Positions 8,551 to 17,447 are shown, counted from the stretch's first letter. The stretch: DNA of 37,370 nt from Clostridia bacterium (GCA_003246365.1 QKAN01000055.1:1-37370); one strand, 5' to 3'. The notes: a model not told the origin generated them from the letters alone. Translations and numbers: made by a program.

Positions 8551-9795
8551 ATGGATATGGTGAAGCAAAAGCTCTGGACAAAAGACTTTACAATTTTGAC
8601 GCTCGGTACCATCGTTTCCATGTTGGGGAACGCGGTTGCCGGGTTTGCTATTGGCCTTTTGGTACTGGATCAAACGAACTCCGTTCTGCTATATTCTCTG
8701 TTTATGGTGTGTTACAGCCTGCCGCGTATCGTTCTGCCGATGTTTGCTGGGCCGTATCTGGATCGCTTTTCACGAAAGAAAGTCATATACTCTCTCGACT
8801 TTCTCTCCGCATTTCTCTACTCGATATTCTTTCTGCTTCTTTTAAAAGGATTTTTCAATTACACCGCTTATTTGCTGCTCTCCATGCTGATTGGCTCGAT
8901 CGACAGCGTTTATAGTGTTGCTTACGACAGCTTTTATCCGGTGTTGATCAGCGAAGGGAACTATACCCGCGCCTATTCGGTTTCCAGCCTGATCTATCCG
9001 CTCAGCACAGCGATTATGGTGCCTATCGCGGGCATTTGCTACAAAACCATCGGTCTTGCTCCGCTGTTTCTGTTTAATGCGGCAACGTTCCTGATTGCCG
9101 CCATTGCGGAAACGCAGATACGCGCGAAAGAAACGCATGTGGAACAGCGCGCAGACGAGAAATTTGACGGCGGGCGCTTCATGCAAGATTTGCGCGACGG
9201 GTTTGACTATCTAAAGCGGGAACGCGGCCTGAGCGCCATTACCTGGTTTTTCTTTGTCATGATGCTGGCCAGTTCCGTCTGCCAAACGCTTGCGCTGCCA
9301 TATTTCAAAGGAATAAGCGCCGCGGATGGCGTCATGCAATACACATTTATCATGGGTGCAAATACCATCGGCCGGTTAATCGGCGGAAGCGTCCATTACT
9401 TCTTCCGCTATCCGGCCCAAAAGAAATTCGCAATCGCGCTGTTTGTCTACATCGCAATCTGCGTTATTGATGGATCTTATCTGTTTTTCCCGTTCTGGAT
9501 CATGCTGGCGTTCATGCTGATCGACGGTGTGCTCGGCGTAACCAGCTACAACATCCGAATTTCCAGCACGCAAAGCTATTTACCCAACGAAATGCGCGGT
9601 CGCTTCAACGGACTGTTTCAGATGCTTCTCATCCTCGGTACGATCAGCGGCGAACTGATCGCCGGAGCGGTTGGCGATTCGCTGCCCATCCGTTGGGTTA
9701 TTGCGGTGAGCATGGCTGTGACGCTGATTGCTGTTTTCGTGATACTTTTACCAAACAGAGAACATGTCAAAAAGATCTACAACGTTAACGCATAA
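8551..9795 (+). CDS. MFS transporter (drug/siderophore exporter-like)
   Basis: Major facilitator superfamily protein of about 414 residues with roughly 12 hydrophobic segments, starting MDMVKQKLWTKDFTILTLG. The loop between helices 2 and 3 has the DRFSRKK (D-R-[RK]-rich) motif of the superfamily. It resembles the MFS_3-type exporters annotated as enterobactin or macrolide exporters; substrate cannot be told. The frame extends upstream to 8371, but that part is not transporter-like. ATGs at 8551 and 8557 both lack a clear ribosome site, so the exact start is uncertain. It is divergent from tldD and stands alone, with a terminator after it. Confidence 0.85.
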   Translation: MDMVKQKLWTKDFTILTLGTIVSMLGNAVAGFAIGLLVLDQTNSVLLYSLFMVCYSLPRIVLPMFAGPYLDRFSRKKVIYSLDFLSAFLYSIFFLLLLKGFFNYTAYLLLSMLIGSIDSVYSVAYDSFYPVLISEGNYTRAYSVSSLIYPLSTAIMVPIAGICYKTIGLAPLFLFNAATFLIAAIAETQIRAKETHVEQRADEKFDGGRFMQDLRDGFDYLKRERGLSAITWFFFVMMLASSVCQTLALPYFKGISAADGVMQYTFIMGANTIGRLIGGSVHYFFRYPAQKKFAIALFVYIAICVIDGSYLFFPFWIMLAFMLIDGVLGVTSYNIRISSTQSYLPNEMRGRFNGLFQMLLILGTISGELIAGAVGDSLPIRWVIAVSMAVTLIAVFVILLPNREHVKKIYNVNA

Positions 9796-9862
9796 GGAGC
9801 TCGCATCGATCTAAGTTATAGTTTAGATGCATAACGAACACTCATATACAATATATTTCCTC

Positions 9863-9889
9863 AACGCCGGCGTATATGCTGGCGTTTTT
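9863..9889 (+). terminator. intrinsic terminator after MFS gene
   Basis: AACGCCGGC pairs with GCTGGCGTT around a 6-nt loop and runs into five Ts. It lies 68 bp beyond the MFS stop. Confidence 0.75.
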
Positions 9890-9972
9890 GATTGTTATAT
9901 GCAATAATAAGATCGGTGTCGAAGAATAGTCGATACATTGATAAAACAATTACCATTTAGGAGGCAATAACG

Positions 9973-11088
9973 ATGTTTGATCCTAGAATACTCAAGTTGG
10001 CTGATGGCTTGGTTAACTTTTCCTGCGACGTAAAACCGGGCGAGAAAGTACTCATCGAAAGCATCGGCGGAAACGAAGACTTGACCCGTGCGCTCATCAA
10101 GGCGGTCTATCAGGCGGGCGGCATTCCTTTCCTTTGGATATTTGACAAACGGTTTGACCGCGAACTGCTGCTCAACTGTACGCCCGAGCAACTGGCCATT
10201 CGCGCGAAAGTCGATGCTGAACTCATGTCTCAAATGCAGGCGTTCATCGGTGTTCGCGGCGGCGCAAACGCAAGCGAAACTGCAGATGTGCCGGCGGAGC
10301 GGATGAACGATTATATGAAATACTACTGGGTGCCGGTACACGGCGAAATTCGCGTACCCAAAACGAAATGGGTCGTCCTTCGTTATCCGTCGCCCGGCAT
10401 GGCGCAGCTTGCCGAAATGAGCACGGACGCGTTTGAAGATTATTACTTCAATGTATGCACGCTCGACTACAGCAAGATGGATAAGGCGATGGATTCCCTC
10501 AAGGCGTTGATGGAGCGCACGGACAAGGTTCGCTTGGTCTCTCCGGGTACGGATTTGCGGTTTTCCATCAAAGGATTACCCGCCATCAAATGCGCGGGTC
10601 ATATGAACATTCCGGATGGTGAAGTGTATACCGCGCCAGTGAAGACCAGCGTAAACGGTACAATCGCCTACAACACGCCATCTATCGAAGGCGGCTTTAC
10701 GTTCACCAACATCAAATTCACATTCAAAGACGGCAAAATCATTGAAGCGAGCGCAAACGACACCGTTCGAATCAACAAGCAACTCGATATCGACGAAGGC
10801 GCGCGCTATGTCGGAGAATTCGCTATTGGCGTGAACCCCTATATCACCTTCCCAATGAAAGATACGCTCTTTGACGAGAAAATTGCCGGCAGCATTCACT
10901 TTACGCCCGGCTCTTGCTATGACGACTGCAACAATGGGAATAAATCCGGTCAACACTGGGACATCGTGTTGATTCAAACACCGGAATACGGCGGCGGTGA
11001 AATTTGGTTTGACGATGTGCTCATCCGCAAGGACGGCCGGTTCGTTTTGCCGGAACTTGAAGGACTGAATCCCGAAAATTTATTGTAA
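9973..11088 (+). CDS. aminopeptidase, M29 family (AmpS/PepS-like)
   Basis: Cytoplasmic metallo-aminopeptidase of family M29, releasing N-terminal residues from peptides. The 371-residue protein shows the family's metal-site landmarks: E217 in NIPDGEVYTAP, E282 in ARYVGEFAIGVNP, then H309, Y316, H328 and D330 in the GSIHFTPGSCY...GQHWDI region. H309 and Y316 have the seven-residue spacing expected of the metal-binding His and catalytic Tyr. Length is slightly below the usual 400-410. The start follows TTTAGGAGGCAATAACG. It is monocistronic, with a terminator after it. Confidence 0.9.
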   Translation: MFDPRILKLADGLVNFSCDVKPGEKVLIESIGGNEDLTRALIKAVYQAGGIPFLWIFDKRFDRELLLNCTPEQLAIRAKVDAELMSQMQAFIGVRGGANASETADVPAERMNDYMKYYWVPVHGEIRVPKTKWVVLRYPSPGMAQLAEMSTDAFEDYYFNVCTLDYSKMDKAMDSLKALMERTDKVRLVSPGTDLRFSIKGLPAIKCAGHMNIPDGEVYTAPVKTSVNGTIAYNTPSIEGGFTFTNIKFTFKDGKIIEASANDTVRINKQLDIDEGARYVGEFAIGVNPYITFPMKDTLFDEKIAGSIHFTPGSCYDDCNNGNKSGQHWDIVLIQTPEYGGGEIWFDDVLIRKDGRFVLPELEGLNPENLL

Positions 11089-11105
11089 TACGCGCAACAG
11101 CAGAA

Positions 11106-11135
11106 AGCCCGGCGTATAACGCCGGGCTGTTTTTT
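11106..11135 (+). terminator. intrinsic terminator after aminopeptidase gene
   Basis: AGCCCGGCGT and ACGCCGGGCT form a perfect 10-bp stem with a 3-nt loop, followed by GTTTTTT. It also lies at the end of the convergent hpf gene and may act on both strands, though the minus-strand T tract is weak. Confidence 0.88.
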
Positions 11136-11172
11136 ATTCAATCATTTTTTAACGTGAATCGACACAGATGAA

Positions 11173-11709
11173 TCAATCTTCCGGTTCGATGAGACCGTAA
11201 TTTCCGTCTTTGCGCTTATAGATTACGTTCATCTGGTTCGTGTCGGAATTTAAGAATACATAGAACGAGTGGCCGATCATCTCGATCTGCAGCATTGCCT
11301 CTTCCTCGTTCATCGGCTTGATCGCAAAGCGCTTTACGCGAACAATGCGCGGGCCTTCCTCTTCCAATTCGTCTTCCATTTCGCCGATAGCAGATTCCAT
11401 TTCGCGGAGCGCGCCGCTGCGCAGGCATTTTTCAAGTCGTGTGCGGTGGCGAATAATCTGCTTTTCGAGCTTGTCGAGCACGTTGTCGATGGATGCGTAC
11501 ATGTCTCCGGTGATCTCTTCCCCGCGGATGACGCCGCCGTCGTACGGGATGGTTACCTCGACGATGTGACGGTTCTTTTCCACAGCGAGGGTAACAAAAA
11601 CCTCGGTATCCTGGGGAAAGAATCGTTCGAGCTTACCAACCTTTTTATTGACCAGGTCGTTGAGGTAATCGGAGATCTCTAGATTTTTCCCTGTAATTGA
11701 AATACGCAT
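11173..11709 (-). CDS. hpf: ribosome hibernation promoting factor, long form
   Basis: Stationary-phase ribosome inactivation factor that dimerises 70S ribosomes into 100S particles. The 178-residue protein has the N-terminal S30AE/HPF domain (MRISITGKNLEISDYL to about residue 100), an acidic linker (EMEDELEEEGP) and the C-terminal dimerisation domain (VRVKRFAIKPMNEEEA...FYVFLNSDTNQMNVIYKRKDG). This two-domain layout is the long form typical of Firmicutes. Its start is preceded by AAGAAGGAGTGGTATC. The upstream 269 bp holds A/T-rich DNA with a TATAAT and a TTGACA too close together to be one promoter, so I do not assign one. Confidence 0.95.
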   Translation of the reverse strand: MRISITGKNLEISDYLNDLVNKKVGKLERFFPQDTEVFVTLAVEKNRHIVEVTIPYDGGVIRGEEITGDMYASIDNVLDKLEKQIIRHRTRLEKCLRSGALREMESAIGEMEDELEEEGPRIVRVKRFAIKPMNEEEAMLQIEMIGHSFYVFLNSDTNQMNVIYKRKDGNYGLIEPED

Positions 11710-11941
11710 GATACCACTCCTTCTTCGGCAAACTGTTTCGTACTCTGCCTGCCTTTAATATTCGATACAACATTGGCATTCCCTTGTGATCGATTTAATT
11801 AATTATTCGATAAAACTATGTTGTTCTCCTGCCATTGTTGTGTACGAATTATATAATGATTTGTCAACTCCGTCCGTAATTGTGTCACTTGCAAAGCGTT
11901 TCCCTTTTGTGTAATATAAGTACAACCGGGTCGGTAGATTC

Positions 11942-11974
11942 AAAAGCAGCGGCAACCACATGCACGCTGCTTTT
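11942..11974 (-). terminator. terminator of the hydantoinase-mocA-guaD operon
   Basis: AAAAGCAGCG and CGCTGCTTTT form a perfect 10-bp stem around a 13-nt loop five bases beyond the guanine deaminase stop; the 3' arm ends in four Ts. Confidence 0.7.
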
Positions 11975-11978
11975 CTGT

Positions 11979-13235
11979 TTATTTTAGTTTTCTGCCGCCG
12001 CCGTAAACGGCAACAATATTCCGATCATCCGAAAGGTACACGGCGCGCTCAAAGCGTTCTTTTACAGTAAGCGGTCGCGTGTTTGGCGGCAGCGACTCGT
12101 CATTGAGCACGACCGCATGGAGCATGTTCCCCGCCGCAAAGCCGTCTTTATCGCCAAAGTATCGCGCCCCCGCACTCGTCGCAAGATAATAGGCTTCGCC
12201 TACCGTTAAAAACGGATCTGCTCCATTGGTTGCAATTGCGCGTGCCTTAGACATGCGCAGACAGCAGGTGAGCACCTGAAGCATCGGTAACTGCGCGCCG
12301 CCGGCAATATCCGAACCCAACGCAACCCAGACGCCGCGCTCGGTCATGCGGCGAACCGGCGCAAACCCGCTGCAGATGTTGATGTTGGAATCCGGGCAAT
12401 GCACGCAAAGCACATTGTGGTCGATCATCGCCTGCTGCTCGCGTTCATCGGAATGAACGCAGTGCGCCATGATCGTGTGATCTTTCCAGAGTCCATATTG
12501 ATCGTATGTCTGCCAATACTGTTCGCAATCGGGATGGAGCTTTTTAACAAGCTCGATCTCCTTTTTGTTTTCACTTAAGTGAGATTGAACGAACACGCCG
12601 CGCTCCAGGCTGACTTCACCGAGCCAGCGCATCAGTTCATTGGTGCAACTCGGCGTAAACCGCGGCGTTAGAATCGGTTTGACCAGCGTGAAGCGTTCGC
12701 AGGCATCCAACCAGCGGAGCGTCTCGTGTTTACTCTCCTCTGTCGTTTCCTGACACTCATAACTGTCTCGATCCATGTTTACTTTGCCAACATAGCCGCC
12801 AATTCCCGCGCGTTCTAATTCTTCCATTAGAATCAGCGTCGCATCCGTATGCACGGACGAATAGATGCAAACGCGCGTCGTTCCGTTGTCAATCAACTCC
12901 TGCGCAAGCTTACGATAAGTCTCCCGCGCAAAATCGTTGTCGGCAAAGCGTGCTTCCGTTTTAAACGTATATGCCTTCAGCCAGTCCATCAACGGCAAAT
13001 CCATGCCCATGCCGAGCATCGGATACTGCGGCGCGTGCAGATGCATATCTGAAAATCCCTGCAAAATCAGGTGGTTCGAATAGTCCGCAACCGGTTCGCC
13101 CCGGTATACTTCGGGCAACTCAGAAAACACGCCCTGTATTGAGCCGTCTTTTATGGCAATATATCCGTTTTCCGTTATCTCCGGTTCGCCAAATGACTTG
13201 GCTTCTATAATATGTCCTTTTAATAATTCGATCAT
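11979..13235 (-). CDS. guaD: guanine deaminase
   Basis: Amidohydrolase converting guanine to xanthine plus ammonia. The 418-residue protein shows the guanine deaminase signature around the metal site, SDMHLHAPQYPMLG with H65 and H67, followed by PLMDWLKAYTF. Further metal and catalytic segments are MAHCVHSDE, VHCPDSNINICSG and ALGSDIAGG. The frame opens 12 codons earlier (13271), but the ATG at 13235 has CAAGGAAG seven bases upstream. It is the last gene of a three-gene operon with mocA and a hydantoinase, divergent from adenine deaminase and xanthine dehydrogenase, and its xanthine product is the substrate of the latter. Confidence 0.9.
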   Translation of the reverse strand: MIELLKGHIIEAKSFGEPEITENGYIAIKDGSIQGVFSELPEVYRGEPVADYSNHLILQGFSDMHLHAPQYPMLGMGMDLPLMDWLKAYTFKTEARFADNDFARETYRKLAQELIDNGTTRVCIYSSVHTDATLILMEELERAGIGGYVGKVNMDRDSYECQETTEESKHETLRWLDACERFTLVKPILTPRFTPSCTNELMRWLGEVSLERGVFVQSHLSENKKEIELVKKLHPDCEQYWQTYDQYGLWKDHTIMAHCVHSDEREQQAMIDHNVLCVHCPDSNINICSGFAPVRRMTERGVWVALGSDIAGGAQLPMLQVLTCCLRMSKARAIATNGADPFLTVGEAYYLATSAGARYFGDKDGFAAGNMLHAVVLNDESLPPNTRPLTVKERFERAVYLSDDRNIVAVYGGGRKLK

Positions 13236-13277
13236 GTCGATACTTCCTTGTTTCACGCGTAAGATACGCACGTTGAT

Positions 13278-13853
13278 TTATTCTTGTTTTATCGTGTCTA
13301 TGTCTTCCAGCTCACGGGCAGAATATACCTCGACAAGTTTGAGGCAATCGATATGCTTTTTTATAACCGCCCCGCCGCCAATATCTTCCGTCAGATTGGA
13401 TAACTCTGCAAAATATACTTTTGGAAAGACCGCTGGATTCCCGCGAACTCCGTTATATGCAAGAGATACGATTCTATCGCTGTTCTGCTCAAACCCTGAT
13501 AACAGGTTTTCGATTGTCTGTTTGGTCAGGTACGGTTGGTCAGATACTGCGTAGAGAATTCCGTCAAGATCCGGTTTTCGCTGAACTAACGTTTGTGTTG
13601 CAATCGACACGCTTGTGCCGACGCCGCGGTCCGGATCGGGATTGATTGCGACAATATAGTCATATTCCGAGGCTTGCGCTCTGATCTCAACTGCCTCCGC
13701 TCGCGTTACGCAAACGCGCGCTTCAAACGGTACGGATCGATAAAGGCGAAGCGCGCGGGCAATCATCGATTCCCCGTCAACCTCATGCAGCAGTTTCCCG
13801 CTGCCGAAACGCTTTCCCGCCCCCGCCGCGAGCAGTGCGCAGCCGATTTTCAC
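13278..13853 (-). CDS. mocA: molybdenum cofactor cytidylyltransferase
   Basis: Nucleotidyltransferase that adds CMP to molybdopterin-Mo to give the MCD cofactor used by xanthine-oxidase-family enzymes. The 191-residue protein has the LLAAGAGKRFGSGKLL N-terminal nucleotide motif (residues 8-22), AVSDQPYLT in the middle and the C-terminal DIGGGAVIKKH region. Its ATG overlaps the stop of the upstream hydantoinase gene by 4 bp, so the two are translationally coupled. Placement beside xanthine dehydrogenase subunit genes fits a dedicated maturation role. A MobA-like guanylyltransferase is less likely given the context. Confidence 0.88.
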   Translation of the reverse strand: MKIGCALLAAGAGKRFGSGKLLHEVDGESMIARALRLYRSVPFEARVCVTRAEAVEIRAQASEYDYIVAINPDPDRGVGTSVSIATQTLVQRKPDLDGILYAVSDQPYLTKQTIENLLSGFEQNSDRIVSLAYNGVRGNPAVFPKVYFAELSNLTEDIGGGAVIKKHIDCLKLVEVYSARELEDIDTIKQE

Positions 13854-15220
13854 GCGCGGTACCTGCCGGATGCTTTGCGGAACACAAACCTTCCTTTGCC
13901 CTCCTGCAGGAGTTTGCCGCCTACAACGATATGCCGTCCGCCGAGTAATACGTCGGAAACCGAGCCAAAAACATTCATGCCTTCATAGGGCGAATTATCG
14001 CAGGCATGCGCATTAGTGCGGAAGGAAATCGTACTTTCTCCCGTCGGATCATAGATCGTAATGTCCGCCTCTGCGCCTTCACGAATAACGCCGCGATGCG
14101 GATACATGCCGAAGAGTTTCGCCGCGTTTTCGCTCATCAACGCCGCCATCTGCTGCAGCGTGATCCGCCCCGTTCTCACGGCGTAGGTGTAGATGAGCTG
14201 CGCGCGGTTTTGCACGCCAGCGCCGCCGTTCGGCGTCTTAGAAAACTCACCGCCGCCGAGCGCTTTCTGGCTCATCATAAACGAACAGTGGTCGGTACCG
14301 ATTACGTCGATTTCTCCGGAACCCATTGCGGAGAGCAGCGCATCCTCGTCCTCCGGTTTGCGAAGCGGCGGCGACATAATGAATTTTTCCGCATCCGGTT
14401 CGGCATAGCGCGTATCATCCAGCACAAGGTACTGCGGGCAGGTTTCCAAATAGACCTCCTGTCCTCTCGCTCTTGCGCGGCGTGCTTCTTCCAATCCTTC
14501 ATGCGTAGACAGATGCACCACCCAAACCGGCGCTTTTGCAAGCTGGCCAATGCGCATCAATCGGGAAATCGCTTCTGCTTCCACAGCATTTGGCCGTGAC
14601 AGCGGATGGCCGAGCGGCGAACGCATGCCAATGCTGTTGAGTTCATGAATCCGCTCGTTCAATACATCGTAGTTTTCGCAGTGCACGCCGCTGATGCAGT
14701 TGAGCGCACTCATGTGTTTTAACGCGGCGTAGATTTCTCCGTCGTTGAGTCGCATGGCGTCGTATACCATGTACATCTTAAAAGAGGTTACCCCTTGCGC
14801 CACCATACTTTCCACTTCTGCGGCCCGTTCTCCGTTCCATTCGGAAATGGCCATGTGGAATCCATAGTTGCAGCTGGCTCCCTCCGCCTTTTTATGCCAG
14901 GTATCAAGCGCGTCCTGCATCGTCATTCCGTGATCTTGTGTGGCAAAATCCAGCACCGTTGTCGTTCCGCCGAGAACAGCCGCGCGGGAGCCGGTGATAA
15001 AGTTATCCGCCGTTACGGTAACGCCAAGGTCGAGATCAAAATGCGTATGGGTATCGATGAACCCCGCGAACACCAGTTTGCCGCCCGCTTCTATGACTTC
15101 ATCCGCAGACTCGCTGATTCCCGCTGCAATGCGTTTGATAAAACCGTTTTCAACGAGAATATCCGCCTGCTCAATGCCTTGGCTGCGCACGAGTGTTCCG
15201 TTTCGTATAATGGTTCTCAT
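13850..15220 (-). CDS. dihydropyrimidinase/hydantoinase-family amidohydrolase
   Basis: Cyclic-amide hydrolase of 456 residues with the binuclear metal site of the D-hydantoinase/dihydropyrimidinase family: H58 and H60 in IDTHTHFD, the probable carboxylated K148 in SFKMYMVYD, H180 in GVHCEN, H236 in VVHLSTHEG and the late Asp in VIGTDHCSF. It would open a ring such as dihydrouracil, hydantoin or, given its neighbours, a purine-derived ring. The start follows GGAGGCGATAACCCC. It heads the operon with mocA and guaD. Hydantoinase genes (hyuA/ygeZ type) recur in anaerobic purine-degradation clusters, but the true substrate here is not readable from sequence. Confidence 0.85.
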   Translation of the reverse strand: MRTIIRNGTLVRSQGIEQADILVENGFIKRIAAGISESADEVIEAGGKLVFAGFIDTHTHFDLDLGVTVTADNFITGSRAAVLGGTTTVLDFATQDHGMTMQDALDTWHKKAEGASCNYGFHMAISEWNGERAAEVESMVAQGVTSFKMYMVYDAMRLNDGEIYAALKHMSALNCISGVHCENYDVLNERIHELNSIGMRSPLGHPLSRPNAVEAEAISRLMRIGQLAKAPVWVVHLSTHEGLEEARRARARGQEVYLETCPQYLVLDDTRYAEPDAEKFIMSPPLRKPEDEDALLSAMGSGEIDVIGTDHCSFMMSQKALGGGEFSKTPNGGAGVQNRAQLIYTYAVRTGRITLQQMAALMSENAAKLFGMYPHRGVIREGAEADITIYDPTGESTISFRTNAHACDNSPYEGMNVFGSVSDVLLGGRHIVVGGKLLQEGKGRFVFRKASGRYRA

Positions 15221-15334
15221 GGGGTTATCGCCTCCTTACGCAAGTTCCTGTCTTCATTTATTTATATTTATATATTCGATTGAATCAGGATACATATTAT
15301 ATAAGAAAATTCTTTGATATATTTGTTTCATGAA

Positions 15335-15385
15335 TGCAGATGATTTCGATCTGGCAAAACGAAAATTTGCCCAAATCATCCTGCA
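15335..15385. promoter_or_regulatory. large imperfect inverted repeat in the divergent purine promoter region
   Basis: TGCAGATGATTT (15335-15346) and AAATCATCCTGCA (15373-15385) are complementary apart from one extra base, and an inner GGCAAA/TTTGCC pair (15353-15371) extends the stem. It lies upstream of the adenine deaminase promoter and in the leader or promoter region of the opposite operon. No T tract follows, so it could be a shared operator or an RNA structure in the leftward leader. Confidence 0.5.
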
Positions 15386-15436
15386 AAAATAACTACCTGT
15401 CATTATTTTAGCACAGTAAAAAATAATTGCAAAGTA

Positions 15437-15465
15437 TTTGCATCTAACAATCTTTGTGCTATACT
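15437..15465 (+). promoter_or_regulatory. promoter of adenine deaminase
   Basis: TTTGCA (15437-15442) and TATACT (15460-15465) are 17 bp apart, with a TGC extended -10 element. Transcription would start about 15472, leaving a short leader before the start codon at 15490. Confidence 0.7.
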
Positions 15466-15489
15466 AACAAAAAGGTGGGTGAGCATTTT

Positions 15490-17193
15490 ATGCAAAAATC
15501 ACGTCTACGCGCCGCCATCCTGAACGCGGCCAATCGAAACGCTGCTCTCGTCATCAAAAACGCAAAAATTGTCAATGTTTTCACGGAAGAAATCATAGAA
15601 GGCGACGTCGCCATGCGTGACGGCATCATTATTGGCGTTGGTTCTTATACCGGTCGCGTGGAAATTGACGCAAAAGGCGGATATCTCTGCCCCGGTCTGA
15701 TCGATGGACATGTGCACATCGAATCTTCTATGGCGCATCCTTCCCGCTTTGCCAATGTAATTCTCGAAAAAGGCACTACCTCAATCATTGCCGATCCGCA
15801 CGAAATTGCAAATGTATGCGGCTCCGACGGAATTCAATATATGCTCGACCAAACGGAATGGCTTCCCCTTTCCGTTTTTATTATGGTTCCATCCTGCGTG
15901 CCTTCAACCGCGTTTGAAACCAGCGGTGCAAAATTGACGGCGCGAGACCTTGAATCCTTCATCGATCACCCGCGTGTGCTCGGTCTCGGCGAAGTCATGG
16001 ATTATGTAGCGACGGTGGAAGGCGAAGGCGAAATGCTCGATAAACTGCATTTGTTCCGCCATCATCCAATCGACGGACATGCGCCGACGCTCACCGGAGA
16101 CGCGCTTAACGCCTACTGCGTAGCCGGTCCATATACCGACCACGAATGCCTGACATATAATGAAGTGCTCGAAAAACTCCGCAACGGAATGCGGATCCAT
16201 CTTCGTCTCGGTTCCGCAAACCGAAACGTCGAGCAGATCATGAAGCAAATTGCGGACCACAACCTGCCGACACGCAGAATGTCCTTCTGTACCGACGACA
16301 AACACCTTGCGGATATTCGCGAAGAAGGACATATCAACTATATCGTCCGCCGCGCGGTTGCAAACGGAATTCCGCCAATCAAGGCAATCCAGATGGCAAC
16401 CATTAACACGGCAGACGCTTATGGCATCCGTCATTACGGCGCCGTCGCGCCGGGTTATCGCGCAGATCTTGTTTTGTTCGATAATCTGACGGATTTTAAT
16501 CCGCAGTTTGTCATCACCGACGGCAAGGTGTTCGAGCCCAGCGTTGATACGCACATCAAGCCCGACCCGAAGATTTACAACAGCGTCCACCTTGCCCCGC
16601 GCAAACCGGATTTGTTAAAAATGCCGATTTCCGACAAAGCAAACATTCTGCGTCTGATTCCCAAGGAACTGGTCACCGCGCTGGATGTGGAAGACGTCTA
16701 CACGGAAGACGGACTGTTTGTACCGAAAAACGGGTTGCTGAAGCTTGCGGTGTTGGAGCGTCATCATGCATCCGGCAGAGTTGGCCTTGGCATTCTCCGC
16801 GGATTTGACATCACAAACGGCGCAATCGCAACCACGGTCGGCCACGATTCGCACAATCTGGTCGTCGTTGGCGACAACGACGCGGACATGCTTGCCGCGG
16901 TAGACGCCCTCGAAGAATGCGGTGGTGGCTACGTTGTGGTTCGAAACGGCGAGATTCTTGCGAAACTCGTCCTCTCCGTAGCTGGGTTGATGAGCGACGC
17001 GCCGCTCGAAAGCATTTTAAAACATCAGCGGGAGTTGCTCGCCGCGGCTGCAACGCTCGGCATCCATACGGAGTCCGACCCGTTCATTACGCTTTCGTTT
17101 ATCGCGCTGCCGGTCATTCCCGACGTGCGACTTACGGATATGGGTCTGTTCGATGTTCGCAACATGGAGTTTTTCAACAAAAGCAATCCGTAA
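15490..17193 (+). CDS. ade: adenine deaminase
   Basis: Two-domain amidohydrolase (AdeC type) converting adenine to hypoxanthine and ammonia. The 567-residue protein begins with a beta-sandwich segment and the metal-site motif GLIDGHVHIESSM. It then has IIADPHEIANVCG, FCTDDKH and the C-terminal AdeC domain containing GHDSHNLVVVGDND. The frame starts upstream at 15454, but the ATG at 15490 has AAAGGTGGGTGAG before it. Its hypoxanthine product feeds the xanthine dehydrogenase encoded next. A 254-bp gap containing an attenuator-like terminator separates the two. Confidence 0.94.
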   Translation: MQKSRLRAAILNAANRNAALVIKNAKIVNVFTEEIIEGDVAMRDGIIIGVGSYTGRVEIDAKGGYLCPGLIDGHVHIESSMAHPSRFANVILEKGTTSIIADPHEIANVCGSDGIQYMLDQTEWLPLSVFIMVPSCVPSTAFETSGAKLTARDLESFIDHPRVLGLGEVMDYVATVEGEGEMLDKLHLFRHHPIDGHAPTLTGDALNAYCVAGPYTDHECLTYNEVLEKLRNGMRIHLRLGSANRNVEQIMKQIADHNLPTRRMSFCTDDKHLADIREEGHINYIVRRAVANGIPPIKAIQMATINTADAYGIRHYGAVAPGYRADLVLFDNLTDFNPQFVITDGKVFEPSVDTHIKPDPKIYNSVHLAPRKPDLLKMPISDKANILRLIPKELVTALDVEDVYTEDGLFVPKNGLLKLAVLERHHASGRVGLGILRGFDITNGAIATTVGHDSHNLVVVGDNDADMLAAVDALEECGGGYVVVRNGEILAKLVLSVAGLMSDAPLESILKHQRELLAAAATLGIHTESDPFITLSFIALPVIPDVRLTDMGLFDVRNMEFFNKSNP

Positions 17194-17302
17194 CAAAATA
17201 TCAACGAAACAATTGTAGTTTAATATGTTGTTTATTTTGTGATATTCCCGTAGCGATTTCATGAAGCTCTACCAAGTGATAATCATTCGTAGTATTATAA
17301 AT

Positions 17303-17331
17303 TTGGGTCGAAATATCTAGTTATTTATAAC
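17303..17331 (+). promoter_or_regulatory. possible promoter of the xdh operon
   Basis: TATAAC (17326-17331) lies 17 bp after TTGGGT (17303-17308). The -35 is poor. If real, transcription starts near 17338 and the leader carries the terminator described at 17395-17427. Confidence 0.35.
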
Positions 17332-17337
17332 GACACA

Positions 17338-17427
17338 TTTTCGGTCAAACGAAATGCGAGTATTCTGCTTGCAGGTGAGACTATTAAGCCAACTCCGGCG
17401 GTCAGGAGCGACGAAGCCGGTTTTTTT
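17338..17427 (+). promoter_or_regulatory. xdh leader with intrinsic terminator, candidate attenuator/riboswitch
   Basis: CCGGC (17395-17399) pairs with GCCGG (17416-17420), with an inner GTC/GAC pair, and runs straight into seven Ts. An alternative CTCC/GGAG pairing (17393-17408) uses part of the terminator's 5' arm and would exclude it. Upstream lie a CATTTTCG/CGAAATG hairpin and a CTGC/GCAG hairpin. xdhA starts only 20 nt after the T tract, too close for another promoter, so xdh transcripts must cross this terminator. I could not match it to a known riboswitch consensus. Confidence 0.55.
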
Positions 17428-17447
17428 ACAAATCACAGGAGGGTACT

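Noticed and set aside
11830-11870. sigma-A promoter for hpf from the nearby TTGACA and TATAAT
   Set aside because: The two hexamers are only about 8 bp apart, so they cannot form one promoter; other pairings score poorly.
15221-15489. possible purine (guanine-type) riboswitch in the divergent purine region
   Set aside because: The conserved TATAAT-flanked core with CCTGA and GTTTCTACC-like elements of the purine riboswitch is absent on both strands; only an inverted repeat is present.
17338-17427. Moco riboswitch in the xdh leader
   Set aside because: A Moco-enzyme operon would be a sensible place, but I could not match the conserved Moco RNA core by eye, so only an unassigned attenuator is reported.
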